Origin: Thermoprotei archaeon
GTDB taxonomy: Archaea > Thermoproteota > Thermoprotei > Thermofilales > B15-G2
Reading direction: 5' to 3'
Length of the DNA stretch: 64,000 nucleotides
Assembly (NCBI GenBank): GCA_003649445.1
Contig: QMRV01000004.1
Location: forward strand, 8,880-72,879
The position numbers and the translations under genes were made by a program. The notes below the pieces were generated by a model that did no database searches, had not been told where the DNA came from, and saw only the letters and a list, made by a program, of their open reading frames with translations. Position 1 is the stretch's first letter. Each line of letters begins with the position of its first letter. Shown piece by piece: positions 10,739 to 20,085 of the stretch.

Positions 10739-11164
10739 TTAGACTATCATTGTAGCCATTGAAGCTATTCTAGGCCAACGGTCTGCCGCTTCTTTTGCTA
10801 CAGGTCCTCTTATTTCGCTTCCTTTAGGATCACCTTCGGGAGACACTATCACTATGGCGTTGTCTTCAAACGCTATCCATGTACCGTCAGGTCTTCTGTA
10901 AGGTCTTTTCTGTCTTATTACTATACCCCTCATTATTTGCTTTCTGAGCTCAGGTCTACCCTCCCTAATAGACACTATAACCATGTCTCCTACTGCTGCT
11001 CCAGGTATTCTTCTCCAGACTGTTTTTGCTCTAATTACACCTATTATTTTTGCCAGCTGTGCTCCTGAATTATCGCTAACTTTTACTAAAGACCCTACGA
11101 ATATTCCCGGGGTGATATGTAGCCTATACGATACTCCAGAGACTTTAGCTCCTCTCTTTGCCAT
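10739..11164 (-). CDS. rpl14: Large ribosomal subunit protein L14
   Basis: L14 lies at the subunit interface and contacts the small subunit. The 141-residue archaeal form carries the conserved core [19 protein letters not shown] and [14 protein letters not shown]. It follows S17 after 67 bases; the usual downstream neighbours L24 and S4e are not here but about 14 kb away. Start ATG. Confidence 0.97.
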   Translation of the reverse strand: MAKRGAKVSGVSYRLHITPGIFVGSLVKVSDNSGAQLAKIIGVIRAKTVWRRIPGAAVGDMVIVSIREGRPELRKQIMRGIVIRQKRPYRRPDGTWIAFEDNAIVIVSPEGDPKGSEIRGPVAKEAADRWPRIASMATMIV

Positions 11165-11231
11165 TAGCTCTCCCTCTTCTCAAAATGAAGAACTCCTCTT
11201 AAAATCTTTCGCCTGTATATCCTCACTACCG

Positions 11232-11564
11232 TCAGCTCTTCTTTTTGCCTAAAACTACAAACGAAACTGTTTTCGCTATAGGTCTGCATTCTCCAATAAC
11301 TACTTTATCTCCAACCTCTACTTCAACGCAAGGCGGTAAATGAGCATGTATTTTTCTTCTTCTGCGCTCGTATCTCTTGTATTTTGGAATATATACAAGG
11401 TACTCGTGAAGAATTACAGCAGTTTTATTCATCTTTTTCTTAATTAAAGTTCCCTCTAACAGAATTCCTCTAACAGATAGTGTACCGTGAAATGGGCAGT
11501 TTTTATCATTGCATGTTTTTTCAGGCTCCTCTATCCAACTTATACCTACACTTCTTTTAGCCAT
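11232..11564 (-). CDS. rps17: Small ribosomal subunit protein S17
   Basis: A primary 16S rRNA-binding protein. The 110-residue product has the archaeal N-terminal extension with CNDKNCPFHG and the OB-fold core reading EGTLIKKKMNKTAVILHEYL. Its ATG overlaps the stop of L29. The gene for RNase P protein Rnp1, which often sits between L29 and S17, is absent. Confidence 0.97.
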   Translation of the reverse strand: MAKRSVGISWIEEPEKTCNDKNCPFHGTLSVRGILLEGTLIKKKMNKTAVILHEYLVYIPKYKRYERRRRKIHAHLPPCVEVEVGDKVVIGECRPIAKTVSFVVLGKKKS

Positions 11565-11782
11565 TACTTACCACCCCTTTCTCTCTTCAATTCTTCCTCC
11601 CTCTCTATTGTAAGGACCCTAGCTATATTTTTTCTCAAGATTCTTATTCTAGCCGGATTATCTAGCACTCCTCTGCTTTCCTGCATAGCTCTTAGCCTCA
11701 TTAACTCAGTTTTAAGCTCTATTAGTAGCTTACGTCGTTCTTCAGGAGTCATTTTTCTTATATCATCAGGCTTTAGCGCCAT
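11564..11782 (-). CDS. rpl29: Large ribosomal subunit protein L29
   Basis: L29 sits near the peptide exit tunnel and forms part of the docking site for nascent-chain factors. The 72-residue product is an all-helical hairpin (KMTPEERRKLLIELKTELMRL) ending RERGGK. The ATG giving MALKPDD is chosen over one nine bases upstream because it matches family length. The frame just overlaps the end of S3. Confidence 0.95.
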   Translation of the reverse strand: MALKPDDIRKMTPEERRKLLIELKTELMRLRAMQESRGVLDNPARIRILRKNIARVLTIEREEELKRERGGK

Positions 11783-11787
11783 ATATC

Positions 11788-12423
11788 TCACCTAGCTGCT
11801 ACTTGTTCAGGAGTCTTTATTTTAATATCTTCTGGAGTCTCTACAGGAGGCATTATCCTTACTTCAATTCCATACATTCCGGGTTTTAAAAGGACTTCTA
11901 CTATAGCTTCATCTACGTAAACATCTTTTAACTGTCCGACTTTATATATCACTCCAGCAGTATACTTCTCGTATCTGGCTCTTTCAGATGTAAGCTTACC
12001 GCTAATAACTATTTCTGCTCCTCTAGCCCCAGCCTCCATAATTCTTCTTAAGGCGATAAATGCGGCTCGCCTAAACTTTACTCCTCGCGCTAATGCATTA
12101 GCTATGTGATATGCCACTATTTTTGCATTGAGATAGGGGTTCGGTATTTCCATGACCTCTATTTGAGGATTATCTAGTCCGAATTTTGTTTGAAGTATTC
12201 TAGCCAGTTGCTTAATGTTTGCTCCGCGTCTACCAATTACCATAAATGGTCTCTCTGCATAAATTATAACTCTTGTACCCAAGGGTGTACGCATTAAGTC
12301 TACTTTAACATATCCAGCTCTACAGAGAACTCTTCTCAAATACTCGTTAATTTCCATTCTGCGTAAACCGCGTATAATAAATCTCTTCTCGACATCAACC
12401 TTTTTCTCCAAACCAAAGCTCAT
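11788..12423 (-). CDS. rps3: Small ribosomal subunit protein S3
   Basis: S3 lies at the mRNA entry channel. The 211-residue protein has a KH type II domain with the GxxG loop GRRGAN near residue 70, and a C-terminal domain containing GVKFRRAAFIALRR. The start is ATG, five bases after L22. The C-terminus VETPEDIKIKTPEQVAAR is an archaeal extension. Confidence 0.97.
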   Translation of the reverse strand: MSFGLEKKVDVEKRFIIRGLRRMEINEYLRRVLCRAGYVKVDLMRTPLGTRVIIYAERPFMVIGRRGANIKQLARILQTKFGLDNPQIEVMEIPNPYLNAKIVAYHIANALARGVKFRRAAFIALRRIMEAGARGAEIVISGKLTSERARYEKYTAGVIYKVGQLKDVYVDEAIVEVLLKPGMYGIEVRIMPPVETPEDIKIKTPEQVAAR

Positions 12424-12428
12424 ACTAC

Positions 12429-12890
12429 CTACCTCTCTTCAAGAGCTATTTCTACATGAACTAACTGCTGGAAATAGGGTGTTGCTCTACCAAACGCTCT
12501 CGGAATATATTTTCTAATTTTAATACTTTTGTGAGCAGCTGCATGAACTACGTAGAGATTCGATGTGTCTAGACCTTTATAGGCAGCATTTGCTTCAGCA
12601 TTCTTAAGTACTTCGAGTATCGCTTTAGCTGCCTTAACGGGCCATCGAACAGCAGGCCATTTATCTACAGCTTTATGATGCGGCACCTTCTTTTTGTATG
12701 TTCTGAACGGTATTGCTTGCTTCATTTTAATTACGTCTACAAGTATCTTCTTAGCTTCCTCCAATTTTCGGTTTCTTATGAAATGACATATTTCTACTGC
12801 GTGCTTATATGATATTCTTAAGTCTCTACCAGCTGCGATTGCAGTTCTCACGGGATCCAAGTCCTGTCGTGAAAAGTGCCATCTCGTCAT
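12429..12890 (-). CDS. rpl22: Large ribosomal subunit protein L22
   Basis: L22 lines the exit tunnel through its extended loop. The 153-residue archaeal form has the loop region KKVPHHKAVDKWPAVRWPVK and the C-terminal HVEIALEE strand. It is now the first gene of its block because the UbiA gene, on the other strand, separates it from S19. Confidence 0.97.
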   Translation of the reverse strand: MTRWHFSRQDLDPVRTAIAAGRDLRISYKHAVEICHFIRNRKLEEAKKILVDVIKMKQAIPFRTYKKKVPHHKAVDKWPAVRWPVKAAKAILEVLKNAEANAAYKGLDTSNLYVVHAAAHKSIKIRKYIPRAFGRATPYFQQLVHVEIALEER

Positions 12891-12952
12891 AATATACGGG
12901 AGAAAAAAATAATGGTAAATTTAAATTTTTCTATCTCTAGTTAGCTAATACC

Positions 12953-12961
12953 GGGAGGGGA
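12953..12961 (+). promoter_or_regulatory. Strong ribosome-binding site for the UbiA gene
   Basis: A purine run GGGAGGGGA lies six bases before the ATG and is complementary to the 16S 3' end. An AT-rich TATA-like stretch (about 12917-12930) lies some 40 bases upstream, in the divergent intergenic region shared with L22. Both support an independently expressed gene. Confidence 0.6.
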
Positions 12962-12966
12962 CCCTA

Positions 12967-13827
12967 ATGTCTCTTAAAGCATATGTTAAGTTAACCCGTC
13001 TGGACCACGGCGTACTAAGCGTTATTGGGGTTCTCGCAGGACTCCTAACAAATTGTTCAAGCAATGTATCGGTACTAAAGATCACTATCGCAGTAGTAGT
13101 TCCTCTCTTCATTGAAATGGGGCTTTTTGCGTTAAATGACTATTTTAACATCGAAGAAGACAAAATAAATGCACCCGACAGGCCTCTTGTTCGAGGAGAT
13201 ATCTCGCCAAAAGCTGCACTTACTCTAGGAATAGCTGCTTTGCTTATAGGCTACACAGCAGCTCTATTAGCTATATTAGAAGGCAGAATGCTTTCTATAG
13301 TTTTGATAACATTGATCATCATAATAGGAGTACTGTACGACGCAAGAATAAAGACTCTAGGGCTTATCGGCAACCTGATAGTATCATTCTCTACAGCGTC
13401 CACGTTTATTTATGGAGCATTATTAGCCAAAAGTATTGTGGACATAAATATGGCTACTTGGATAATCTTCATTACGGCATTCCTATCGTGCCTTGGAAGA
13501 GAGATACTTAAAGGCGTTAGAGACTACTTGGGAGACAAAAAAGCTGGAGTATTAACTCTTGCAGTAAAGTATGGCACTCAACGAGCAGTGGCAATATCGA
13601 GTATTTTGATAGTATCCGCAATAGTAGCCGCGTTATCAAATATCATTTATGTGAAAAAACCAGCAGTTTATACAGTTTTATTAATTCCTGCAGTAATGCT
13701 TTTCGCTGTAGCAATAGCGATATCCTTCAAAAATCCAGATGATGTCAAGCTCGCAGAAAAAGCCAGAAAATATACACTATATGCTATGGGTTTAGGGCTA
13801 ATAGCCTTTTTAGCAGGAATGATCTAA
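12967..13827 (+). CDS. UbiA-family prenyltransferase (archaeal lipid type)
   Basis: A membrane prenyltransferase of the UbiA superfamily, most like digeranylgeranylglyceryl phosphate synthase, which adds the second geranylgeranyl chain in archaeal lipid synthesis. The 286-residue protein has about nine hydrophobic helices. The first aspartate-rich motif is NDYFNIEEDKINAPDRPLV at about residues 58-76, and the second DYLGDKKAG lies near residue 187. It sits on the opposite strand between S19 and L22, interrupting the ribosomal operon. Substrate is inferred. Confidence 0.85.
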   Translation: MSLKAYVKLTRLDHGVLSVIGVLAGLLTNCSSNVSVLKITIAVVVPLFIEMGLFALNDYFNIEEDKINAPDRPLVRGDISPKAALTLGIAALLIGYTAALLAILEGRMLSIVLITLIIIIGVLYDARIKTLGLIGNLIVSFSTASTFIYGALLAKSIVDINMATWIIFITAFLSCLGREILKGVRDYLGDKKAGVLTLAVKYGTQRAVAISSILIVSAIVAALSNIIYVKKPAVYTVLLIPAVMLFAVAIAISFKNPDDVKLAEKARKYTLYAMGLGLIAFLAGMI

Positions 13828-13865
13828 ATTAATTTGGGTAAATATCTTAGAAAGTATAGAGAACT

Positions 13866-14273
13866 TCACTTAAGTGGAACATACATGCTTGACCTTGTTG
13901 CTTTAAGTCCAGGCTCTCCGTGTTCTACTTTCTTTGTTGTTAAAGCGAATTCTCCAAGGTAATGGCCGATCATCTCAGGCGTTATTGTGACAGGGACAAA
14001 TTCTTTTCCATTATACACTCCTATAGTGACACCTACCATTTCCGGCAATATGATCATATCCCTTTCGTGTGTTTTTATGAATACTTTCTTCCCTTCTTTC
14101 ATTAGCTTCTTTGCCTTTCTTATTTTTTCGAGCAATCTTCGCTTTTCGTAAGACAACCCTCGCAGTAAGCTTCTGCGCTGCCTTGCTGGGAGCAGTTTAA
14201 TGAATTCATCCATTGGCATTTTTAATAGTTCTTCGAAGGTATATCCCCTGTATCTAAATTCCTTATAGCTCAT
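13866..14273 (-). CDS. rps19: Small ribosomal subunit protein S19
   Basis: S19 binds the head of the small subunit together with S13. The 135-residue product has the archaeal N-terminal [18 protein letters not shown] and the core [21 protein letters not shown] with [10 protein letters not shown]. It is the last gene of the L3-L4-L23-L2-S19 block and is convergent with the UbiA gene 38 bases away. Confidence 0.97.
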   Translation of the reverse strand: MSYKEFRYRGYTFEELLKMPMDEFIKLLPARQRRSLLRGLSYEKRRLLEKIRKAKKLMKEGKKVFIKTHERDMIILPEMVGVTIGVYNGKEFVPVTITPEMIGHYLGEFALTTKKVEHGEPGLKATRSSMYVPLK

Positions 14274-14346
14274 AGTCTTTCTCCCTATTACACTCTATGT
14301 TATAAATCTTACTCATTTTAACCAAGCGATACTACGTAACAGCATG

Positions 14347-15069
14347 CTAGCCTTTTCTTCTGCCTGTTCTTCTTGGTGCTATGTGACCCACTTTCTGACC
14401 TGGAGGCGCTGTACGCGGTACAGGTGTACCTCCTTTGGGGTGTGCTCCTCCGCCGTGTGGATGCGCGTAAGCACCCATGGCTTTTCCTCTAACTGTTGGA
14501 TACTTCCATGCCTTAGATCTAGATAAGTGGTACTTTTTGCCAGCCTTGAGGAATGGTTTTTCTACGCGTCCTCCTCCGGCGACCACACCTATTGTGGCTC
14601 TGCACCTAATGTTTATTTCCTTAGTTTTTCCCGAAGGTAACTGTACAAGTGCTTTACTTCCGCTTTTTGCGAGAAGAATAGCATATGTTCCGCTAGACCT
14701 AGCTATTTTTCCTCCGTCTCCAGGCTTAAGCTCTACGTTACATATCTTAGTACCTTCAGGTATTGAATACAGAGGAAGTATGTTTCCATTTCTAGGCGCG
14801 GCGTTCTCACCATACTCGATTATTTGACCTACATAGAGGCCTTCAACAGCTACAGTAAGCATTTCTGTTTTATCTTCGAAAACTATTTTTACCAATGGTG
14901 CCCCTCTGCCGGGGTCATGAAGTAGCTCAACTACCTTACCTTTAAGCCCTCTTTTTATCTCCTCTTCATTAAATACCCTATATTTGGCTGGTCCTACTTT
15001 CTTCCATCTAGGAGACCTAAATACAGACCCTCCGCGCCCTCTCCTTTGTACTATTAGTCGTTTACCCAT
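14347..15069 (-). CDS. rpl2: Large ribosomal subunit protein L2
   Basis: L2 is needed for subunit association and peptidyl-transferase function. The 240-residue protein ends with the signature GKAMGAYAHPHGGGAHPKGG followed by PPGQKVGHIAPRRTGRRKG, containing the conserved His of the peptidyl-transferase region. It starts 12 bases after L23, and 73 bases separate it from S19. Confidence 0.98.
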   Translation of the reverse strand: MGKRLIVQRRGRGGSVFRSPRWKKVGPAKYRVFNEEEIKRGLKGKVVELLHDPGRGAPLVKIVFEDKTEMLTVAVEGLYVGQIIEYGENAAPRNGNILPLYSIPEGTKICNVELKPGDGGKIARSSGTYAILLAKSGSKALVQLPSGKTKEINIRCRATIGVVAGGGRVEKPFLKAGKKYHLSRSKAWKYPTVRGKAMGAYAHPHGGGAHPKGGTPVPRTAPPGQKVGHIAPRRTGRRKG

Positions 15070-15080
15070 TTTTCACCACC

Positions 15081-15347
15081 TTACAGTAATCCTAATCTAG
15101 ATGCTACTTCCTCAGCCTTATACTCAGGAGCTAGCTTTACATAAGCTTTTTTCTCGCCTTCAGGCGTTATAAGTGTATTGACTTTAACTACCTTTACTCC
15201 AAATAGCTTCTCTACTGTCTCTCTTATTTGATGCTTAGTAGCTTTGCGATGAACAATAAATACTAAAGTATTCTCTTTTTCAATTTTAGTCAAAGCTTTT
15301 TCAGTCATTAGCGGCCTTATAATTATAGAGTAATAATCAATACCCAT
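15081..15347 (-). CDS. rpl23: Large ribosomal subunit protein L23
   Basis: L23 sits at the tunnel exit and is the main SRP contact. The ATG giving [18 protein letters not shown] is chosen because it is preceded by a GGGGGA ribosome-binding site; an upstream start eight codons earlier would overlap L4. Length is 88 residues, normal for archaea, and the signature [20 protein letters not shown] is present. Confidence 0.97.
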   Translation of the reverse strand: MGIDYYSIIIRPLMTEKALTKIEKENTLVFIVHRKATKHQIRETVEKLFGVKVVKVNTLITPEGEKKAYVKLAPEYKAEEVASRLGLL

Positions 15348-15357
15348 AATTATCCCC

Positions 15358-16155
15358 CTACATAGTTTCAAACACTAGCTGCATAATTCTGTCTTCATAT
15401 TTCTTCTCGAGAATTTTAAGAGCAGATTTTGTCCATAATGTAAGTCTACCGGGATGCCCGCCGGGAGCAAGATGCATTGTGCTTAGCTGGTCTACTGTGA
15501 CTACGTCTACACCTGGAAGATTTCTCGCAGCTTTAATTATAGGTGCTGGAGACGGTATTACTATGAGCACGCTTTTCGGCTTCTTATAACGCCGCCCTCT
15601 CATTTTACCTTTACCTGCTCTTACTTTTCGGCCTTTTTTAGCTCTTTCAACATCTTCCCACAAGCCTAGCTTCATGAAAAGTTCTCTGACTTCTCTTGTT
15701 TTCTCTAATTTAAGTATGTCGTCTACAACTATAAGTGGAATATGAGGCACTTTATCTACTACATGGCCTCTTTTTGCAACAATATCCTTATTTGCTGTAG
15801 CTGCAATAGCTGAGAGTATAGCCAGTTGTCTTTCCTTTTTGTTTACTTCTTCATGAATTACTTTTTCAACTACTGGTGGGTGAGCTCTTCTTCCTTTAAC
15901 GGTCATTGGTGCAAATGCTGCTCTCGAAGACCCCTTAATTCTCGGTACACGAGCTACTCCGTAGCCTACTCCCCAGCTTTCTGCTGTTGTTCTTTTACCT
16001 GCCATAGGGTCTCTTCCCTGCGGCTGTACTCTAGCAGTAAAAGCTGACAAAAAGTCTCTTCTTATGACATCTATTCTCAGTGGAATATCGAAGATCTTAG
16101 GTCTTTCTATTTCCTCTACAACTTTTCCTTCAAGGTCATATACTGGGATCTTCAC
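15358..16155 (-). CDS. rpl4: Large ribosomal subunit protein L4
   Basis: L4 reaches into the exit tunnel with a long loop. The 265-residue archaeal L4e form has [22 protein letters not shown] split across the loop region near residue 55 and [14 protein letters not shown] near 185. Its ATG overlaps the stop of L3 by four bases. Confidence 0.97.
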   Translation of the reverse strand: MKIPVYDLEGKVVEEIERPKIFDIPLRIDVIRRDFLSAFTARVQPQGRDPMAGKRTTAESWGVGYGVARVPRIKGSSRAAFAPMTVKGRRAHPPVVEKVIHEEVNKKERQLAILSAIAATANKDIVAKRGHVVDKVPHIPLIVVDDILKLEKTREVRELFMKLGLWEDVERAKKGRKVRAGKGKMRGRRYKKPKSVLIVIPSPAPIIKAARNLPGVDVVTVDQLSTMHLAPGGHPGRLTLWTKSALKILEKKYEDRIMQLVFETM

Positions 16156-17240
16156 TTAACCTCACCTTTTATAACAGCATTATGAACATACACTATTTTA
16201 GGTGCCTCCTTTACCGGAGGCGGAACTACAGGTCTTATTGGGTATCTAAGCTTTATTAGTCTCTTTACAGGTCCTGGTACAGATCCTTCCATTAATATGA
16301 AATCGTTTCGTATAACACCATAGTGTTTAAGACCTCCTTTTGGCACAACATTGAACTCCTCTATTTTCTCTTTGGGAACGATCTTAAGTATGCGTTTGTT
16401 ATACTCTGTTCTCTGGTGGAAGCCCATTTGTCCGGCTCTCGGTATCATGAACATTACTCCTGGTTTTTGAGGACCTATGCTTCCTGTACGTCTGTGTCCC
16501 TTTCTATGTTTGTGCCACCGCGGCAGTATTTTTACTCCAAATCGCTTGACTACACCTTGTGTACCTTTACCTTTCGTTATGGCTATAACATCTACAAGCT
16601 GTCCCTCCTTGAAAACTTCGGTTACTCTGAGCTCTTTTCCGAGTTTTGAGAGAGCGTATTCTAATGCTTTCTGCGGATCCCCTCCTATGGCTATTTCAAA
16701 AACTTCAGGCTTCTTTTTCCCTATAGTAGTTAACCTTGGCTGAGTACACACAACTAGCCGGACGCTGCTTATTTTTTCTTTAACACTCCCTATTTTCTTG
16801 AGCTGTTTTTCGAAACGCTCTTCTGCTTTCTTTTTCTGTTCGCCATCTTCGCTAGTTTTCTTATCTTTAAGAGAATAGAATACAGCTGCTTTTGTTACGG
16901 TAAATTTGCGCTTAATGTCCTCTGGAAGCTCTTTTGCCCAGACCTCTCCCAGACACTTGTATCCGTAGGGAGTCTTCTCATAAACTCTTATAGCACAAAC
17001 TATGAGCGGAGGGCATTCGATTATAGTAGCGGCTTTAGCCACTTCTTTTCCATAGAAAGGATGATTAGGGTTGTTCTCGATGTATATTAAGTGGGTCATG
17101 CCTGCCTTATATCCTGCAAATGCGAGAGGTACTGTTTGATCTACTTTAGGCCAGCGTCTGATTCTGGCAACTATACTTTTGGCCCTTACTCTTGGATAAA
17201 CTCCCATTGATCCTCTGCGAGGCCTATGATCTTTAACCAT
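16152..17240 (-). CDS. rpl3: Large ribosomal subunit protein L3
   Basis: L3 initiates large-subunit assembly. The 362-residue product has the archaeal start with [16 protein letters not shown], a middle part with [14 protein letters not shown], and the W-finger region [17 protein letters not shown]. It begins 57 bases after the SPOUT methyltransferase gene, the usual archaeal arrangement. Confidence 0.98.
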   Translation of the reverse strand: MVKDHRPRRGSMGVYPRVRAKSIVARIRRWPKVDQTVPLAFAGYKAGMTHLIYIENNPNHPFYGKEVAKAATIIECPPLIVCAIRVYEKTPYGYKCLGEVWAKELPEDIKRKFTVTKAAVFYSLKDKKTSEDGEQKKKAEERFEKQLKKIGSVKEKISSVRLVVCTQPRLTTIGKKKPEVFEIAIGGDPQKALEYALSKLGKELRVTEVFKEGQLVDVIAITKGKGTQGVVKRFGVKILPRWHKHRKGHRRTGSIGPQKPGVMFMIPRAGQMGFHQRTEYNKRILKIVPKEKIEEFNVVPKGGLKHYGVIRNDFILMEGSVPGPVKRLIKLRYPIRPVVPPPVKEAPKIVYVHNAVIKGEVK

Positions 17241-17297
17241 TTTGATCCCCCAGAGCTGAAGTGAGAGTAGGAAAGGACGGTAATAAATATTTTGCCT

Positions 17298-18137
17298 TTA
17301 AATAGCGTTGAGTATCGATAATACTATCAACACAGCCTCTTCAGTTCTCACAGTTTTTGTACCTTGGTAAGGTACAAAATTTACAATTAAATCACAAACA
17401 CTTTCTGGATCTACTCCCTCTTCCTTTAGTATCTCACATATACCTTTATGAGGCCCGCCAAAAATAATTAGAACTTTTCTGGTGCGGCTAAACAGTTTTG
17501 TTTTTAGGTCTTCTTCCACCTCTCCTATCATAACTCCGTAGCGAGAAGTCCCTAAAACAAAGTCAGCATTGCTTATCTTAATTGCATTAAGTAGAGACTC
17601 CGCCTTAATTACATCATAACCCCAATAGACAGGAACTTCCTCTTTTGAAAGTATACGACAACAGTCAACGTCTACGGTAACTCTTGAAAAAAGAGGCCTA
17701 GCAGGGCTACAAGTAATCGGCTTATCTAAACCAATGTAGACAGTAGACTTATTTTTCACAGGATCGTTTTCGATAACTACACCTTCTCTATACTCGTGTC
17801 CTTTAACAATAATTCTTTCAGACTTTAACGGGTGATGAGGAGTGCGGAGAGGTGGCAATACTCCTGCATACTTCAACTGCTTTATTCTAGGAAATAAATA
17901 CTTTCTTAAATATTGGGGACATTCCATATACTTTAGTATACTGTAAATAATTTCTTGGTAATAGCTGGCTTTTTCACCTTCTTTATAAACATAAATTTCA
18001 TCTACCCTAAAAATGGCAGCTGCTCTCCCTACTATTCCTACTTTAGTTGTTTGTTCTCTTAGATCTCTGCATTCACTAATTAAAGAAGATGGAATAGCAA
18101 TTGCCCACTCGACTTTACGTTTAGGAGGATGCTGCAT
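17298..18137 (-). CDS. SPOUT-class RNA methyltransferase (COG2106, C9orf114-like)
   Basis: A 279-residue protein of the COG2106 family, which has a trefoil-knot SPOUT methyltransferase fold and in eukaryotes includes C9orf114/SPOUT1. The C-terminal SAM-binding knot reads KVLIIFGGPHKGICEIL. An OB-like insert with IENDPVKNKSTVYIGLDKPI lies near residue 125. Its position directly upstream of L3 is conserved in archaea and points to rRNA as target, but the modified nucleotide cannot be read from the sequence. Confidence 0.87.
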   Translation of the reverse strand: MQHPPKRKVEWAIAIPSSLISECRDLREQTTKVGIVGRAAAIFRVDEIYVYKEGEKASYYQEIIYSILKYMECPQYLRKYLFPRIKQLKYAGVLPPLRTPHHPLKSERIIVKGHEYREGVVIENDPVKNKSTVYIGLDKPITCSPARPLFSRVTVDVDCCRILSKEEVPVYWGYDVIKAESLLNAIKISNADFVLGTSRYGVMIGEVEEDLKTKLFSRTRKVLIIFGGPHKGICEILKEEGVDPESVCDLIVNFVPYQGTKTVRTEEAVLIVLSILNAI

Positions 18138-18157
18138 TGCTAGTTATTTTATACTAT

Positions 18158-18277
18158 TTATTTCTTTTTCTTCTTTTTCTTTTCTTTTTCTTTACTCTTC
18201 CCCTTCTTTCTTGACTCCTCTTTACCCTCCGATTTTTCTACATCAAAGAATATTGATGTCCTCTGTCTTCCGCCCAT
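18158..18277 (-). CDS. Candidate 39-residue lysine-rich small protein
   Basis: A short frame begins MGGRQRTSIFFDVEKSEG and ends in an almost pure lysine tail after a KSKEKEKKKK stretch. The N-terminus loosely recalls archaeal S25e (MGG plus basic residues), but the winged-helix domain of S25e is missing. It lies in the 180-base gap between a wHTH gene and the SPOUT gene on the same strand. No ribosome-binding site precedes the ATG, but an AT-rich stretch about 28 bases upstream would allow a leaderless start. It could be a genuine small ribosome-associated protein or chance. Confidence 0.35.
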   Translation of the reverse strand: MGGRQRTSIFFDVEKSEGKEESRKKGKSKEKEKKKKKKK

Positions 18278-18317
18278 ATTCTCGTTTCTTAGTTAATCTA
18301 GTCCTTAATTAACTTTC

Positions 18318-18530
18318 TTATTCCTTTATCCTCCAGTAAGCTACTTTTCCACGCTTAATTTCCTCAATTAACCCTTCTTTTTCGAGTATTCTTAATACAT
18401 AGAATACTTGTGAATGGGTTAAGCCTGATCTTTTAACTATTTCCGATGTTGGTAATTCTTTTTCGCTTTTAATTAGCTCGTAAATCGTTTTTTTCCTTTC
18501 TTTTACTGCTTCTGTAGTTCTGCGAGGCAT
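18318..18530 (-). CDS. Small winged-helix DNA-binding protein
   Basis: A 70-residue protein consisting of one winged-helix domain: ERKKTIYELIKSEKELP, then the recognition region TSEIVKRSGLTHSQVFYVL, then the wing GLIEEIKRGKVAYWRI. This is the ArsR/MarR-like arrangement common in small crenarchaeal regulators. The start giving MPRRTTEA is preferred over an ATG four codons upstream. It follows SecY on the same strand after about 100 bases. Target genes are unknown. Confidence 0.75.
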   Translation of the reverse strand: MPRRTTEAVKERKKTIYELIKSEKELPTSEIVKRSGLTHSQVFYVLRILEKEGLIEEIKRGKVAYWRIKE

Positions 18531-18632
18531 GTTGTATATCACGCGGAGACATAATTTATATTTTATGTTTTCACTTACGCTATATTTTCAGTATTAGCTA
18601 GAGAATTTTAGAAAAGGATTCTTTAAAATATT

Positions 18633-20075
18633 TTAGCTTTTGACTAGTCTTCTGAGTAATGGATATGCCTCTAGAGCTCTTTCTTGAGCTATCATTGCCT
18701 GATACTGGACTAATATGCCTGCTAAAAGCAGTATACCTATGCCAGAACCTATAACGCCTAGAATGTCGCCTATAACGCTTATTATGGCTACTATGATCGA
18801 ACTGAGTACTGTTAGTATAGGTATGTATTTTCGCAGTAGATATGCTATTATTTTAGGTGAATGCCTAAATCCGGGTATCTGCATTCCAGCGCTAACTAAT
18901 TGCTCTGCCTGAGACTTGGGATCCATTCCAGTAAGTTCTACCCACAGTATTCCGAAGAGAATACAGAGCCCTATTGTTATTAGTGAATACAGCAGTACGT
19001 GAATAGGGTCTTCTAACACTGAAGTTAATCCACGTGGCGGAGTTATGTAATATATTAGGCAGCCGGGTAGAGGAACTAGTCTTCCTTCTTTAACTTCAAA
19101 TTTAGCTATTAAGTTAAGCCATGTATTGCTATTGTCCCTATTGAATCGAGACCATAGTACTTGTGAAAACATATAGATATCGGTGTACAGTATGCTAGCA
19201 AAGATTAATGGGATTATTGACACATAAAGGAATTTAAGCGGTATTTTAGCTTTAAGGCCCCTGTATTTTGAGAGAGAAACTCCTACTTCGACCTGCATGC
19301 TTTCCATGTAAATTACTAGTATGAAGAAAACTATCATCGTAGCGAAGCCGACTATGTCTGGCAGCCCTTTTCTTACTAATACAGTCGAGACAACAGACCA
19401 ATTTCCTGTATTTGTAGCATTTAATATGGCAACTGTTAACGCTGGAATTACTCCTAGAGGCAATCCGTCAGCAAAGGGACCTATGGGCGAGAATATTTGC
19501 CAGAATATTTGCTGAGCAATTCCGGCTGCAATGAATAAGTTTACTCCGCTTCCTATACCCCATCCTTTCTGTATCATCTCGTCCATCAGAATAACTGCAA
19601 GGGATGCCATCATTAGTTGGGCAAATATGAGCGCAGCTGATGTAATTGCTAGCACTCCGTAAGCTCCTCCTAGAATGAAAGCTAAAGCCTCTACTGCGGC
19701 AAAGACTATTGCTAAAAGTTTCTGCGCCCCGCTAAAGAACGCTCTATCCTCGGGTTTGCTAAGATCTAGTTCCAGAATCTTGCTTCCAACTAGAAGTTCC
19801 AATATAATACCGCTTGTAACTATAGGTCCTATGCCGAGTTCTGCTAGTGTTCCTTTTCTAGAAGCTAGTATTATTCTGAAAAAGAATAATTCCTCGTAGC
19901 CTCTAGTTCCATAAGGTATTCCGTACAGAGGTACTTCACACATTATTAAGTACACTATCACTACTATGGCTGTCCAGAATAGCTTCTCTCTAAGCGTAAC
20001 AGGTCTTCGTGGCCTTGGAACTTCAGGCAGAATACTGAATGCTGACCTAATAACGTCTTTTACAGATACAGACAT
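18633..20075 (-). CDS. secY: Preprotein translocase subunit SecY
   Basis: SecY is the channel of the Sec translocon in the cytoplasmic membrane. The 480-residue protein has about ten hydrophobic helices; the conserved cytoplasmic loop SQAEQLVSAGMQIPGFRHSP lies near residue 395. It follows L15 after 10 bases, as in the archaeal spc operon. The usual next genes (adk, DUF106, L34e) are not here; DUF106 and L34e are 16 kb away. Confidence 0.97.
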   Translation of the reverse strand: MSVSVKDVIRSAFSILPEVPRPRRPVTLREKLFWTAIVVIVYLIMCEVPLYGIPYGTRGYEELFFFRIILASRKGTLAELGIGPIVTSGIILELLVGSKILELDLSKPEDRAFFSGAQKLLAIVFAAVEALAFILGGAYGVLAITSAALIFAQLMMASLAVILMDEMIQKGWGIGSGVNLFIAAGIAQQIFWQIFSPIGPFADGLPLGVIPALTVAILNATNTGNWSVVSTVLVRKGLPDIVGFATMIVFFILVIYMESMQVEVGVSLSKYRGLKAKIPLKFLYVSIIPLIFASILYTDIYMFSQVLWSRFNRDNSNTWLNLIAKFEVKEGRLVPLPGCLIYYITPPRGLTSVLEDPIHVLLYSLITIGLCILFGILWVELTGMDPKSQAEQLVSAGMQIPGFRHSPKIIAYLLRKYIPILTVLSSIIVAIISVIGDILGVIGSGIGILLLAGILVQYQAMIAQERALEAYPLLRRLVKS

Positions 20076-20085
20076 GATATCACCT

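Noticed and set aside
18158..18530. Frameshifted S25e made of the lysine-rich ORF and the wHTH gene
   Set aside because: The wHTH lies upstream, not downstream, of the lysine-rich frame, so the domain order is wrong for S25e.
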